DNA of 64,000 nt. Source: CAG-1782 sp964418255 (GTDB lineage Bacteria; Bacillota; Clostridia; Christensenellales; DTU072). Positions 16,276-23,511 of this stretch are shown one piece after another. Position 1 is the first letter of the stretch. Each line of letters opens with the position of its first letter. Under the pieces are notes generated by a model, which was not told where the DNA came from, ran no database searches, and saw only the letters and a list, made by a program, of their open reading frames with translations. The stretch lies in contig CAYQKV010000007.1 of NCBI GenBank assembly GCA_964418255.1, forward strand, positions 1 to 64,000, given 5' to 3'. The position numbers and the translations under genes were made by a program.

Positions 16276-16497
16276 ATGATAACAAACAAAGAGATACAAA
16301 ACCGCTTACGTGAAGAAATCAAGTTAAGTCCCTTGTCTCAGAAACAAATAGCCGACAAATTAGGCGTAAACCCGTCCACAATAAGTCGATATATGAATAG
16401 CGACAAGTATCCGTCGCTTGAAACCTTTGCAAACATTTGTAAAATTCTCGACATCTCGTCCGACGACGTTCTCGGACTCAACGAAAAAAAACGATAA
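16276..16497 (+). CDS. XRE-family helix-turn-helix regulator (copy 1 of a tandem pair)
   Basis: A 73-residue single-domain DNA-binding protein. The helix-turn-helix is KQIADKLGVNPSTISRYMN, followed by PSLETFANICKILDIS and a short tail ending GLNEKKR. The next gene is a paralogue with the same length and same ending, so the pair arose by tandem duplication. No good ribosome-binding site is seen before the ATG. It converges with two minus-strand XRE genes. Targets are unknown. Confidence 0.85.
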   Translation: MITNKEIQNRLREEIKLSPLSQKQIADKLGVNPSTISRYMNSDKYPSLETFANICKILDISSDDVLGLNEKKR

Positions 16498-16504
16498 CTG
16501 ATAT

Positions 16505-16726
16505 ATGATTACAATACAGGAAATTCAAGACCGACTAAGAAACGAAATAAATATAAGCGGAAAAAGTCAAAAAGAAATAGCAAAAGCCTTACAAATAAAC
16601 CCTTCCACCGTCAGTAAATATATGAAACACGACGTATACCCGTCGCTTGAAACTTTTGCAAACATTTGCGAAGTTCTCGACCTGTCCGCAGACGAAATTC
16701 TCGGTCTGAATAAAAATAAACGTTAA
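16505..16726 (+). CDS. XRE-family helix-turn-helix regulator (copy 2 of a tandem pair)
   Basis: 73 residues, same architecture as the preceding gene. Its helix-turn-helix is KEIAKALQINPSTVSKYMK, and both proteins share the PSLETFANIC block. The recognition helices (NPSTISRYM versus NPSTVSKYM) are nearly identical, so the two may bind the same or very similar sites, alone or as heterodimers. The gene begins seven bases after its paralogue ends. Confidence 0.85.
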   Translation: MITIQEIQDRLRNEINISGKSQKEIAKALQINPSTVSKYMKHDVYPSLETFANICEVLDLSADEILGLNKNKR

Positions 16727-16763
16727 AGTTTTAACTTTTCTTACTCGCTTCCTTAAAGTAACA

Positions 16764-17240
16764 CTATTTTCTGTCGTCCGTTCTACCTAACAAATAATCT
16801 ACCGAAACATCAAAATATACGGCTAATGCTTTCAAATAATCAAGCGAAGGCAGTCCGCCTGTTCTCATCCATTCGTAAATGGAATTATGAGCAAAAGGCA
16901 TTTGACTTGCAAGCGCGGAAAAGTTTATCTCCTTTGCAGCCGCCAATTCCGTCAAACGACTGTGAAAGGTATGCCCTTCTTGCGACGGGTAAAAATCTCT
17001 ATCGTCAGAATCGCCCAACAAATATTCTATACCGATTTCGAGTTTATCCGCAATTATAATCAATGACCTTACGCCGGGAATAATTCCGTACAACGTTGCA
17101 CGCGTTAAAACTTCTTTGTTCAACCCGACAAACGACGCGAATTCTTTTCTGTTGTAGTCCGTTTCTGCAATTAAGGATATAAGCCTTTTCTTAAAGTTTT
17201 CGGACACTTTATTTTCACTATTTTCGGGATGCCTTGCCAT
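16764..17240 (-). CDS. Double XRE-domain regulator
   Basis: The 158-residue protein holds two XRE-type units in a row. The first (about 15-75) ends IGIEYLLGDSDDRD, and the second (about 90-155) ends FDVSVDYLLGRTDDRK. In most XRE regulators there is one domain and a dimer forms; here two are fused in a single chain. The next minus-strand gene upstream has the same design and the same RTDDRK ending, so both come from one duplication. A GGGTAAG site lies upstream of the ATG. Confidence 0.8.
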   Translation of the reverse strand: MARHPENSENKVSENFKKRLISLIAETDYNRKEFASFVGLNKEVLTRATLYGIIPGVRSLIIIADKLEIGIEYLLGDSDDRDFYPSQEGHTFHSRLTELAAAKEINFSALASQMPFAHNSIYEWMRTGGLPSLDYLKALAVYFDVSVDYLLGRTDDRK

Positions 17241-17260
17241 AATTCTTACCCCGCAAACCC

Positions 17261-17716
17261 TTATTTTCTATCGTCCGTTCTACCCAATAAATAATCTACC
17301 GATACTTCAAAATAAACCGCCATAGCTCGCAAATCTTCAAAAAGGGGCAAACAATCGGCAGTATACCATTGCCGAACGTTATTTCTATGAATAAGAACAT
17401 CCTGCGATAGTCTATAAATTGTTTTAATTTTATTTTCCGCCATCAATTCTTCAAGTCTTTCGGTAAACTTTTTGGGATTTCTCGATTTTGAAAAGTATTC
17501 ATCGTCAGATACGCCCATCAGATATTCTACTGAAACATTAAAATAATCGGCTATTGTAATAAGCGCGGGCGTTCTCGGCACTATCCCGTAATTATAAATT
17601 TTAGAAAAAGTCGTGTGGTTTATTCCGATTACCGCGGCTTTCTTTTCTTTGCTTTTCTCGTCTATGTCTTCCGATAACTCTTTGAGCCTGTTTTGCAATT
17701 CTTTTGATATAGCCAT
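17261..17716 (-). CDS. Double XRE-domain regulator, divergent from a SLOG-like gene
   Basis: 151 residues with two XRE-type units (one ending FNVSVEYLMGVSDDE, one ending FEVSVDYLLGRTDDRK). In the first unit the DNA-recognition part reads AVIGINHTTFSKIYNYG; in the second it reads SQDVLIHRNNVRQWY. It is divergent from the SLOG-like gene at 17851, with repeated GACAATA heptamers between them, and runs ahead of the 16764-17240 gene 20 bp away, so the two are probably co-transcribed. Confidence 0.8.
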   Translation of the reverse strand: MAISKELQNRLKELSEDIDEKSKEKKAAVIGINHTTFSKIYNYGIVPRTPALITIADYFNVSVEYLMGVSDDEYFSKSRNPKKFTERLEELMAENKIKTIYRLSQDVLIHRNNVRQWYTADCLPLFEDLRAMAVYFEVSVDYLLGRTDDRK

Positions 17717-17749
17717 TATAATTTTCTTGCCCTATTTTATGAAATCTAA

Positions 17750-17813
17750 GACAATAAAACATTTCTATTGTCGAAAATTATGCTATAATAAAAATATCTC
17801 GAAAACGACAATA
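17750..17813 (+). promoter_or_regulatory. Divergent regulatory region with GACAATA heptamers
   Basis: GACAATA occurs at 17750-17756 and 17807-17813 and inverted (TATTGTC) at 17766-17772. An extended -10 box TGCTATAAT (17781-17789) faces the SLOG-like gene. The heptamers may be operator half-sites of the adjoining XRE protein. Confidence 0.5.
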
Positions 17814-17850
17814 TAGGCTTTGTGTTTTCTAATTTTCTGAGGATATTAAT

Positions 17851-18306
17851 ATGGCTACCTGCGCATTTTTCGGACATATAAAAATGTATATCGAACCCTA
17901 CGTCGAAAACCTTATCGCTATTCTTACCGACCTTATAGAAAACAAGGGCGTTACCGAGTTTTACTGCGGCAACTGCGGGCAGTTCGATTTCTTCTGTTCG
18001 CAAGCCGTTTACGGCTTAAAGAAAAGGTATCCGTTTATTAAAATGATTATGGTATTGTATTATCCCGACTCGAATTTTTGTCTTCCTTACTATTATGACG
18101 AAAGCATATATCTTCTCCCCGAAGGAACGCCTAAACGTTTTGCCGTTTCGCTTACTAACCGCCTTATTGTTAAACTTGCCGATTATATCGTTTGCGGTAT
18201 AGTCATCGACAGTGGCAGTGCGTATCACGCCGTTAAATACGCTTTATACAATAAAAAACCTGTCTATAATGTCATAGGCAGGGAAATAAATTTGAATTTT
18301 TTATAA
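17851..18306 (+). CDS. SLOG-superfamily (DUF1273/YpsA-like) protein
   Basis: A 151-residue soluble protein that looks like a Rossmann-type SLOG domain. It starts MATCAFFGHIKMYIE, where CxFxGH is the usual nucleotide-site beginning, and then GNCGQFDFFCSQAVYGLKKRYP, where similar proteins have a Gly-rich loop and an Asp. A third conserved block, IVIDSGSAYHAVKYALYNKK, is the GGT-like C-terminal loop. SLOG proteins are thought to bind nucleotide-derived ligands, and some sense signals in defence or stress systems. It lies divergent to an XRE gene, the same layout as at 61309-62118. Confidence 0.7.
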   Translation: MATCAFFGHIKMYIEPYVENLIAILTDLIENKGVTEFYCGNCGQFDFFCSQAVYGLKKRYPFIKMIMVLYYPDSNFCLPYYYDESIYLLPEGTPKRFAVSLTNRLIVKLADYIVCGIVIDSGSAYHAVKYALYNKKPVYNVIGREINLNFL

Positions 18307-18319
18307 ACGTCTTGCTTTA

Positions 18320-19165
18320 TTAAGTATCTATATTCCTTAGTTTCGCGTAGCCTTCGAGGTTGTCTACTTCGCTTACGGTAAGTTCTTCTACGCCGAGGTA
18401 GTCCATAATTGCGATTGCGAGGATACCTCCTGCGGGCGCGACGAGTAATTTTTTCGGGTGCAATCCTTTAATTTTTATTCTCTCTTCCGTCGGCACGGAT
18501 AAAATCATTTCCGTGGTTTTCTTTACGTCCTCTTTTGTTAGCACGGTTCCGTGAACGCGCTCGGGGTCGTAGGGGTCGAGCTCTTTCATTACGGCTACGA
18601 TTTGCGAAAGCGTCCCGCCTATCGCGACAAGTCTGTCAAAATGCGGCACAACGCCGTATTCTTTCACTCTGTTTTTCGCGTATTCCGCCTGAATTTCGGA
18701 ATCGGGGGCGTAATCTTTGAGGCGCACCGAGCCCAAAGGCAGGGAGTGCGCGTATAGGAGACCGTTTCGGTCGCCGACCGCAAGCTCGCTGCTCGCCCCG
18801 CCTATATCCAACACGCCTTCCGTTCCTATTCCCGAATACGCGCCCAGATAGCCGCATTTTGCCTCGGTTTCGGGAGACAGAATTTCCAGGTTTATGCCGA
18901 TTTTTTCGACTTTACGCACAAATTCTTGTCCGTTTTTCGCTGCCCGCACCGCTTCGGTTGCGAAAGCGTAAACTTTTTCTCCGCCGTTTTCTTTGCAAAA
19001 ACGGTAAAAGCCCTCTATCGCGGCGGCGGTTCGTTCCATTGCCTGTTCACAAAGCCTGCCCGTATGAATAAGGTTTTCCGCAAGTTGCGTATTATTCATA
19101 TATTTTTTGCCGTCGAAAAGCAGTCTTACCGAGTTGCTTCCTACGTCGATAATTCCGTTTTTCAC
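18320..19165 (-). CDS. Ppx/GppA-family phosphatase
   Basis: A 281-residue actin-like fold protein: GIIDVGSNSVRLLFDG (phosphate 1 loop), VLDIGGASSELAVGD (phosphate 2) and VAIGGTLSQIVAV (adenosine-type loop). Family members hydrolyse polyphosphate or pppGpp. It has only the exopolyphosphatase-like core, without the C-terminal HD part of the long enzymes. The ATG overlaps the sigH stop codon by four bases, so it is coupled to the sigma factor. A role in the stringent or phosphate response is inferred. Confidence 0.85.
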   Translation of the reverse strand: MKNGIIDVGSNSVRLLFDGKKYMNNTQLAENLIHTGRLCEQAMERTAAAIEGFYRFCKENGGEKVYAFATEAVRAAKNGQEFVRKVEKIGINLEILSPETEAKCGYLGAYSGIGTEGVLDIGGASSELAVGDRNGLLYAHSLPLGSVRLKDYAPDSEIQAEYAKNRVKEYGVVPHFDRLVAIGGTLSQIVAVMKELDPYDPERVHGTVLTKEDVKKTTEMILSVPTEERIKIKGLHPKKLLVAPAGGILAIAIMDYLGVEELTVSEVDNLEGYAKLRNIDT

Positions 19166-19752
19166 TGCAAAAAGAGTTCCTTATTTTTCTTGATTTTGGT
19201 TTTAATCGCCAGCAGTATATTATCGACCTTTTTCACCGGCAAGTCGGCAAGCGCGGCGATTTCGCTGTACGAATACCCCTCGAAATAATATTTAAGTACC
19301 GTCATCTGTTGTTTTGTGCAAAGTGAGTTCAGTTTTTCGTAAAAACTGTCCATACCCTCTTTTTCTATGTAAGTTCCCACGGGGTCGGAGACGTATTCGG
19401 GCGATGGATTGTTGTCCGCGGCGGTGAGGCTGAGCGCGTCGTTAAGTGGTTTATGTTTGTTGCGGTTATGCGTTCTCAAAGCGTCTTTAATCTGCGAAGA
19501 AACGCACATTTTCGCAAAAGCGGCGAAATTATCGTTCTTTTCCGCGTCGAAATCCCGTATCGCTTTCCATATCCCCAGCATACCTTCCTGCGCGAGGTCG
19601 TCTCTCGTGCCGCCCTCGATAAAGTAATTGCGCGCCTTGCTTCTCGCAATCCACGAATACCTTATTATAAGCGCTTCCTGCGCTTCGAGGTTGCCTTTTT
19701 GCGCCTGTTTTACCAGAATAAGGTCGTTTTCGTTTTGTTTTTCGTCACTCAT
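19162..19752 (-). CDS. sigH: Sigma-70 family sigma factor, SigH-like
   Basis: About 196 residues with regions 2 and 4 of a small sigma factor. Region 2 has YFIEGGTRDDLAQEGMLGIW followed by KAIRDFD and is closest in memory to sporulation sigma-H. Region 4 is KQQMTVLKYYFEGYSYSEIA. AAAGGGAT supports the start at 19752, just inside the end of rlmB. The upstream neighbours rlmB and mrnC are the usual company of sigH in Bacillota. The assignment to SigH rather than another small sigma factor is likely but not proven. Confidence 0.78.
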   Translation of the reverse strand: MSDEKQNENDLILVKQAQKGNLEAQEALIIRYSWIARSKARNYFIEGGTRDDLAQEGMLGIWKAIRDFDAEKNDNFAAFAKMCVSSQIKDALRTHNRNKHKPLNDALSLTAADNNPSPEYVSDPVGTYIEKEGMDSFYEKLNSLCTKQQMTVLKYYFEGYSYSEIAALADLPVKKVDNILLAIKTKIKKNKELFLQ

Positions 19753-19754
19753 TT

Positions 19755-20477
19755 TTATCCCTTTTGCCTGATGCACTCGTAAACCGTAATTCCCGCGGCG
19801 ACCGACGCGTTAAGCGAATTTATTTTGCCTCTCTGCGGCAATGCGATAACTCCGTCGCAAAGTTTCCTCGTAAGCTCGTGCACTCCGTGCCCTTCTCCTC
19901 CGATAACGAACGCCACGTCGCCCGTAAGGTCGGTTTTGTAAATGTCGTCGCCGTCCATATCCGCGGCAAAAACCCTCACGCCCGCGTCTTTAAGCTCTCT
20001 TATCGCGTCGTTTATATTGCCTACTTTCGCCACGTTGACGTGTCCCGCCGCGCCGCAACTTACTTTAACCGCGGTATCGGTTACTCCGCACCCTCTTCTT
20101 TTCGGCAAAATTATTCCGTCCGCGCCCGCGCAGTCCGCCACTCTGATAACCGCGCCCACGTTGTGCGGGTCTTCCACCCCGTCGAGTATGATAATAAGCA
20201 GTCCCTTGTCTCCGCTTTTTCTGCTCGCAAGAATGTCTTCGAGTTCGCAATAGACGAACTCGGTGCAAACGGCTATCATTCCCTGATGCCGCCCGCTTAC
20301 GCTCAATCTGTCAAGCGCGGCTTTGTCAACCTGCTGAACGGGAATTTTTCTCTTCCGACATTCGGAAGCGACTTCATACGCCCCTCTTCCCGCGCCGTCT
20401 TTAAGCACAAGCACCTTTTCTATCGTCACGTTGCCTTTAAGCGCCTCGTTTACCGCGTTTTTTCCTTCTATAATCAT
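19755..20477 (-). CDS. rlmB: 23S rRNA 2'-O-methyltransferase of the TrmH/SpoU family
   Basis: 240 residues. It has an N-terminal substrate-binding part (MIIEGKNAVNEALKG) and a C-terminal SPOUT knot with the three usual motifs: LDGVEDPHNVGAVIRVADCA, VIGGEGHGVHELTRKLCD, and IALPQRGKINSLNASVAAGI. The enzyme modifies G2251-equivalent in 23S rRNA. It sits between mrnC and sigH, the classical order. The 18-bp gap from mrnC suggests one transcript. Confidence 0.93.
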   Translation of the reverse strand: MIIEGKNAVNEALKGNVTIEKVLVLKDGAGRGAYEVASECRKRKIPVQQVDKAALDRLSVSGRHQGMIAVCTEFVYCELEDILASRKSGDKGLLIIILDGVEDPHNVGAVIRVADCAGADGIILPKRRGCGVTDTAVKVSCGAAGHVNVAKVGNINDAIRELKDAGVRVFAADMDGDDIYKTDLTGDVAFVIGGEGHGVHELTRKLCDGVIALPQRGKINSLNASVAAGITVYECIRQKG

Positions 20478-20495
20478 AGTGTTTTTCTCCGTTGT

Positions 20496-20927
20496 TTAAT
20501 CTGTTTGGTTGTCCGTTTTCGTTACTTTTGTTCCCCGTTTCGCGTAAATTTCTTTCATAAGAAAATCAAGCCGTTCCGTTCTGTTTGCAAGATAAAGAAA
20601 GCCTATTACCGCTTCGAACGCCGTCGCTTCCTTATATTCGTACAGGCTTGCGTTTTTCGGCACGGAATGGACTTTCGCGTTCTTTGCCTTTTTGAAAATA
20701 AACGTTTCCTCTTCGTCGAGTAAAGGCAAAAGCCTTTTTGTCGCTTCCGCTTGCGCCGCCGCGCAGCACTCCGCGCTGGAAAAATTGTGAAGTTCGCCGT
20801 TTTTATATGGGTTTTCCTTAAACGCTTCCGTCCTTACGATAAGCGTATGCACCGCGTCTCCGACAAAACTCAAAGCAAGCGGCGCGGCGTCTTTGAGCCG
20901 CTCGACCGTTTCGTCCTTTTCCCTCAT
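20496..20927 (-). CDS. mrnC: Mini-ribonuclease III
   Basis: A 143-residue dimeric RNase III catalytic domain without a double-stranded RNA-binding domain; it matures 23S rRNA. The catalytic segment ALSFVGDAVHTLIVRTEAF carries the Asp, and EYKEATAFEAVIGFLYL is the second acidic motif. The ATG at 20927 follows GGAG and overlaps the radC stop as ATGA, which is better than the upstream TTG frame. Confidence 0.93.
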   Translation of the reverse strand: MREKDETVERLKDAAPLALSFVGDAVHTLIVRTEAFKENPYKNGELHNFSSAECCAAAQAEATKRLLPLLDEEETFIFKKAKNAKVHSVPKNASLYEYKEATAFEAVIGFLYLANRTERLDFLMKEIYAKRGTKVTKTDNQTD

Positions 20928-21706
20928 CTCAATCTCCAATTATGTTTATAAACCTTTCTGTTTTTCATACTGTAAGCGTACTTTTCGTAAACCACAATGT
21001 GGTCGATAAGTTCGACTTTCATCGCGTCGAACACGCCGTTCATTCTGAAAGTGTTCGCCTTGTCTTCGTCCGACGGCAACACTTTGCCCGACGGGTGATT
21101 GTGAAGTACTATTATGCGGCGCGCGTTCGCAGCAAGCACCGCTTTTACTATCAGTCGCAAGGGAATATCCAACGCATTGTCCGTGCCTTCGAGAACTTTC
21201 TCTACCGATATGATTTCATCGTCGTTGTTTACGTTGATGACGTAACACGCTTCCACGCCGGGAGTAACGACTTTGCGCATATACGCGAGAATTCCGTCCG
21301 CGCCCGACATTCTTTCGCGGTCGGCGCTTTCTTCGTTATATCTGTCGCAAATTCCGCTCATTGCGCTCAGAAAAGTAGCCGCGTCTCTCGTCACGCCTTT
21401 TATGCTCTCGATTAAATCGGGCGGCGCGTTAAGCACTCCGTACAAATTTCCGAACCTGTTCAACAATTCGTAAGCCATAGGCTTCGTGTCTTTATACGGA
21501 ACGCAATAAAAAAGCATAAATTCAAGAACGACGTGTTCATAACTCGCCGCTATCCCGTCCGCTCTAATCGTTTCCTTTAATCTGAGCCTGTGTCCCTTGT
21601 GCGAAAGCGGCGCATTCGTCGATTCGTTTTCAATCGGCTGTTCGCTCGCATTATTGTCCGCCGTGTCTTCTGTGGTAGTGAAATTCCTTTTTTCGAAGTA
21701 TTTCAT
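20924..21706 (-). CDS. radC: RadC-family JAB-domain protein
   Basis: 260 residues. A helix-hairpin-helix-like N-terminus with an unusually long Asn/Glu-rich lead of about 30 residues is followed by a JAMM metalloprotease-type domain with the motif HNHPSGKVLPSDEDKANTF (about residues 200-220). RadC's role is unclear despite its name. It is probably co-transcribed with mrnC and rlmB. Confidence 0.9.
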   Translation of the reverse strand: MKYFEKRNFTTTEDTADNNASEQPIENESTNAPLSHKGHRLRLKETIRADGIAASYEHVVLEFMLFYCVPYKDTKPMAYELLNRFGNLYGVLNAPPDLIESIKGVTRDAATFLSAMSGICDRYNEESADRERMSGADGILAYMRKVVTPGVEACYVINVNNDDEIISVEKVLEGTDNALDIPLRLIVKAVLAANARRIIVLHNHPSGKVLPSDEDKANTFRMNGVFDAMKVELIDHIVVYEKYAYSMKNRKVYKHNWRLR

Positions 21707-21747
21707 TTAGCCGTTTTCTGCTCCGTTCTCTTCCTGACTGATTTCTC

Positions 21748-23511
21748 CTATTTCCCCACCTCGATATTATAATTTAACCCCTTAGCGTCAACCGTAAGTT
21801 TCACTCTTCCGCGCGTAATCGTCACTTTGTCGTTTTCGCAAGAAACGACGGCGGCTTCGATAAAGTCTTTGCGGAACTCGCTCCTCAGCCGCCCCAGCGT
21901 CCTGTAATGCGCGAGAAGCTCGTTGTCCTCTTTTCCCCAGGGATACGGTCTGCGGTTAATCGGGTCTTCGAACCCCTCTAATCCCGCTTCGTCCCCATAA
22001 TACAAACTCGGCACGCCCGGCAAGAAATATTGCAGGCAGGAAGCGATTTTTAACCGTTCTTTCCCTAACTTGTACTCGTTTTCTCCGAGCCTGTACGCTT
22101 TCTTTTCTTCCTTGCTCATTCCCTCGCCGCTCACTCCCGAATAGACGTTTATCGCCCGCACCGTGTCGTGGCTGTCTATAAGCGTAAAACACGTATCGAG
22201 GCTGTCTTTCGGGTAGTTCTCCATTACGGTAAGAACGCTTTCAACAAACTCTTCCGCGCTCCCGCCCATAACGTAGGCGTTTATCGCGTCCTTGAATACG
22301 TAATTCATAACGCCGTCGAGGTCGTCTCCGAAAAAGTACTCCCTTTCTTCGCCGTAACTGTATTTCGTGCTCGCGTCTTCCCAGACTTCTCCGAGCACCA
22401 ACGCGTCCGCGTCGGTTTTTTTGACGCGCTCTCTTATCTTTTTGACAAAATACTCGCTCAGTTCGTCTACTACGTCCAGTCTCCAACCCTTTACGCCCTG
22501 CCTGAGCCTCGTTTCGATAACGCCGCCTTCTCCGGCAATCAATTCGTGATACCCGCTTGCGTCCCGCGCTACCGTCGGAACCACCGTGCACCCCCACCAG
22601 CACATATACTCGTCGGGATAGTCGTAGAAAGTATACCAGTCGTAATACGGACTGTCCTTGCCTTGATACGCGCCCTTTCCTTCGTAGTGCCCGAACTTGT
22701 TGAAATAAACGCTGTCCGCGCCCGTGTGATTGAACACGCCGTCGAGAATAACCGCTATTTCTTTCTCCTCGCACGCTTTCATAAACCGCGCAAATCCATC
22801 TTCTCCGCCGAGAACGGGGTCGATTTTGAGATAGTCCCCCGTATCGTACCTGTGATTGCTCGAACTCTCGAACACTGGCGAAAGATAGAGCGCGGTCACG
22901 CCCAGCCCTTTCAGATAGTCGAGTTTACTCGCTATCCCGTCGAAGTCTCCGCGGTAAAAATCGTTGGCGCGGTAAACCCCGTCGGGGTCTCTCACGGTAA
23001 CGTCTTCGTTCCACTCTTTCGTCACGCCGTATTTCGGCGCGGGCGCGTTTCCGCTCGCGCAAAAGCGGTCGCAGAAAATCTGATACACCACGCCGCCTTT
23101 GATAAAATCAGCCGTGGTATAATGGCTTTGGTATACGGAAAGTTGCCATTCGGGCAACCATTCGCCTATTATAGCTTCGCCGCCTTTACCTTTTCCGCAA
23201 TAAAAAATTTCTTCGCCCGAGTAGATTTCGAAGCGGTAGCGGTACGTCCCGGCGATATTCACCATAAATTCTACGGAAAACATATCATAGCCGTTTTCTT
23301 CGCCTACCCTTACGAGTTCGTACTCCAACGAATGGTCGTTTCTTCTCAGAAAGAGTTTGACTCTGTCGGCGTCGAGACTTTTTGCTACGGGAAATAAAAT
23401 ATCGACCTTTCGGCGGGTGGAAACCGCGCCGAAAGGCGATTTATATTTTTCCTTTCTCGAATCGAAGAGAACGAGTTTAGACCCGTTCGAGGTTCCAGAT
23501 TCGTTTTGCAT
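21748..23511 (-). CDS. GH13 alpha-amylase-family glucan hydrolase (neopullulanase-like)
   Basis: About 587 residues. An N-terminal beta-sandwich (CBM34-like) precedes the (beta/alpha)8 barrel. The GH13 motifs are YLSPVFESSSNHRYDTGDY, DGVFNHTG, the nucleophile Asp in GWRLDVVDE (near 345), the acid Glu in LGEVWED (near 372) and the third Asp in LIDSHDT (near 445). No signal peptide, so it acts in the cytoplasm on maltodextrins or glycogen. The start is taken as 23511, which overlaps the end of glgP by 35 bases. It completes the glycogen operon. Confidence 0.87.
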   Translation of the reverse strand: MQNESGTSNGSKLVLFDSRKEKYKSPFGAVSTRRKVDILFPVAKSLDADRVKLFLRRNDHSLEYELVRVGEENGYDMFSVEFMVNIAGTYRYRFEIYSGEEIFYCGKGKGGEAIIGEWLPEWQLSVYQSHYTTADFIKGGVVYQIFCDRFCASGNAPAPKYGVTKEWNEDVTVRDPDGVYRANDFYRGDFDGIASKLDYLKGLGVTALYLSPVFESSSNHRYDTGDYLKIDPVLGGEDGFARFMKACEEKEIAVILDGVFNHTGADSVYFNKFGHYEGKGAYQGKDSPYYDWYTFYDYPDEYMCWWGCTVVPTVARDASGYHELIAGEGGVIETRLRQGVKGWRLDVVDELSEYFVKKIRERVKKTDADALVLGEVWEDASTKYSYGEEREYFFGDDLDGVMNYVFKDAINAYVMGGSAEEFVESVLTVMENYPKDSLDTCFTLIDSHDTVRAINVYSGVSGEGMSKEEKKAYRLGENEYKLGKERLKIASCLQYFLPGVPSLYYGDEAGLEGFEDPINRRPYPWGKEDNELLAHYRTLGRLRSEFRKDFIEAAVVSCENDKVTITRGRVKLTVDAKGLNYNIEVGK

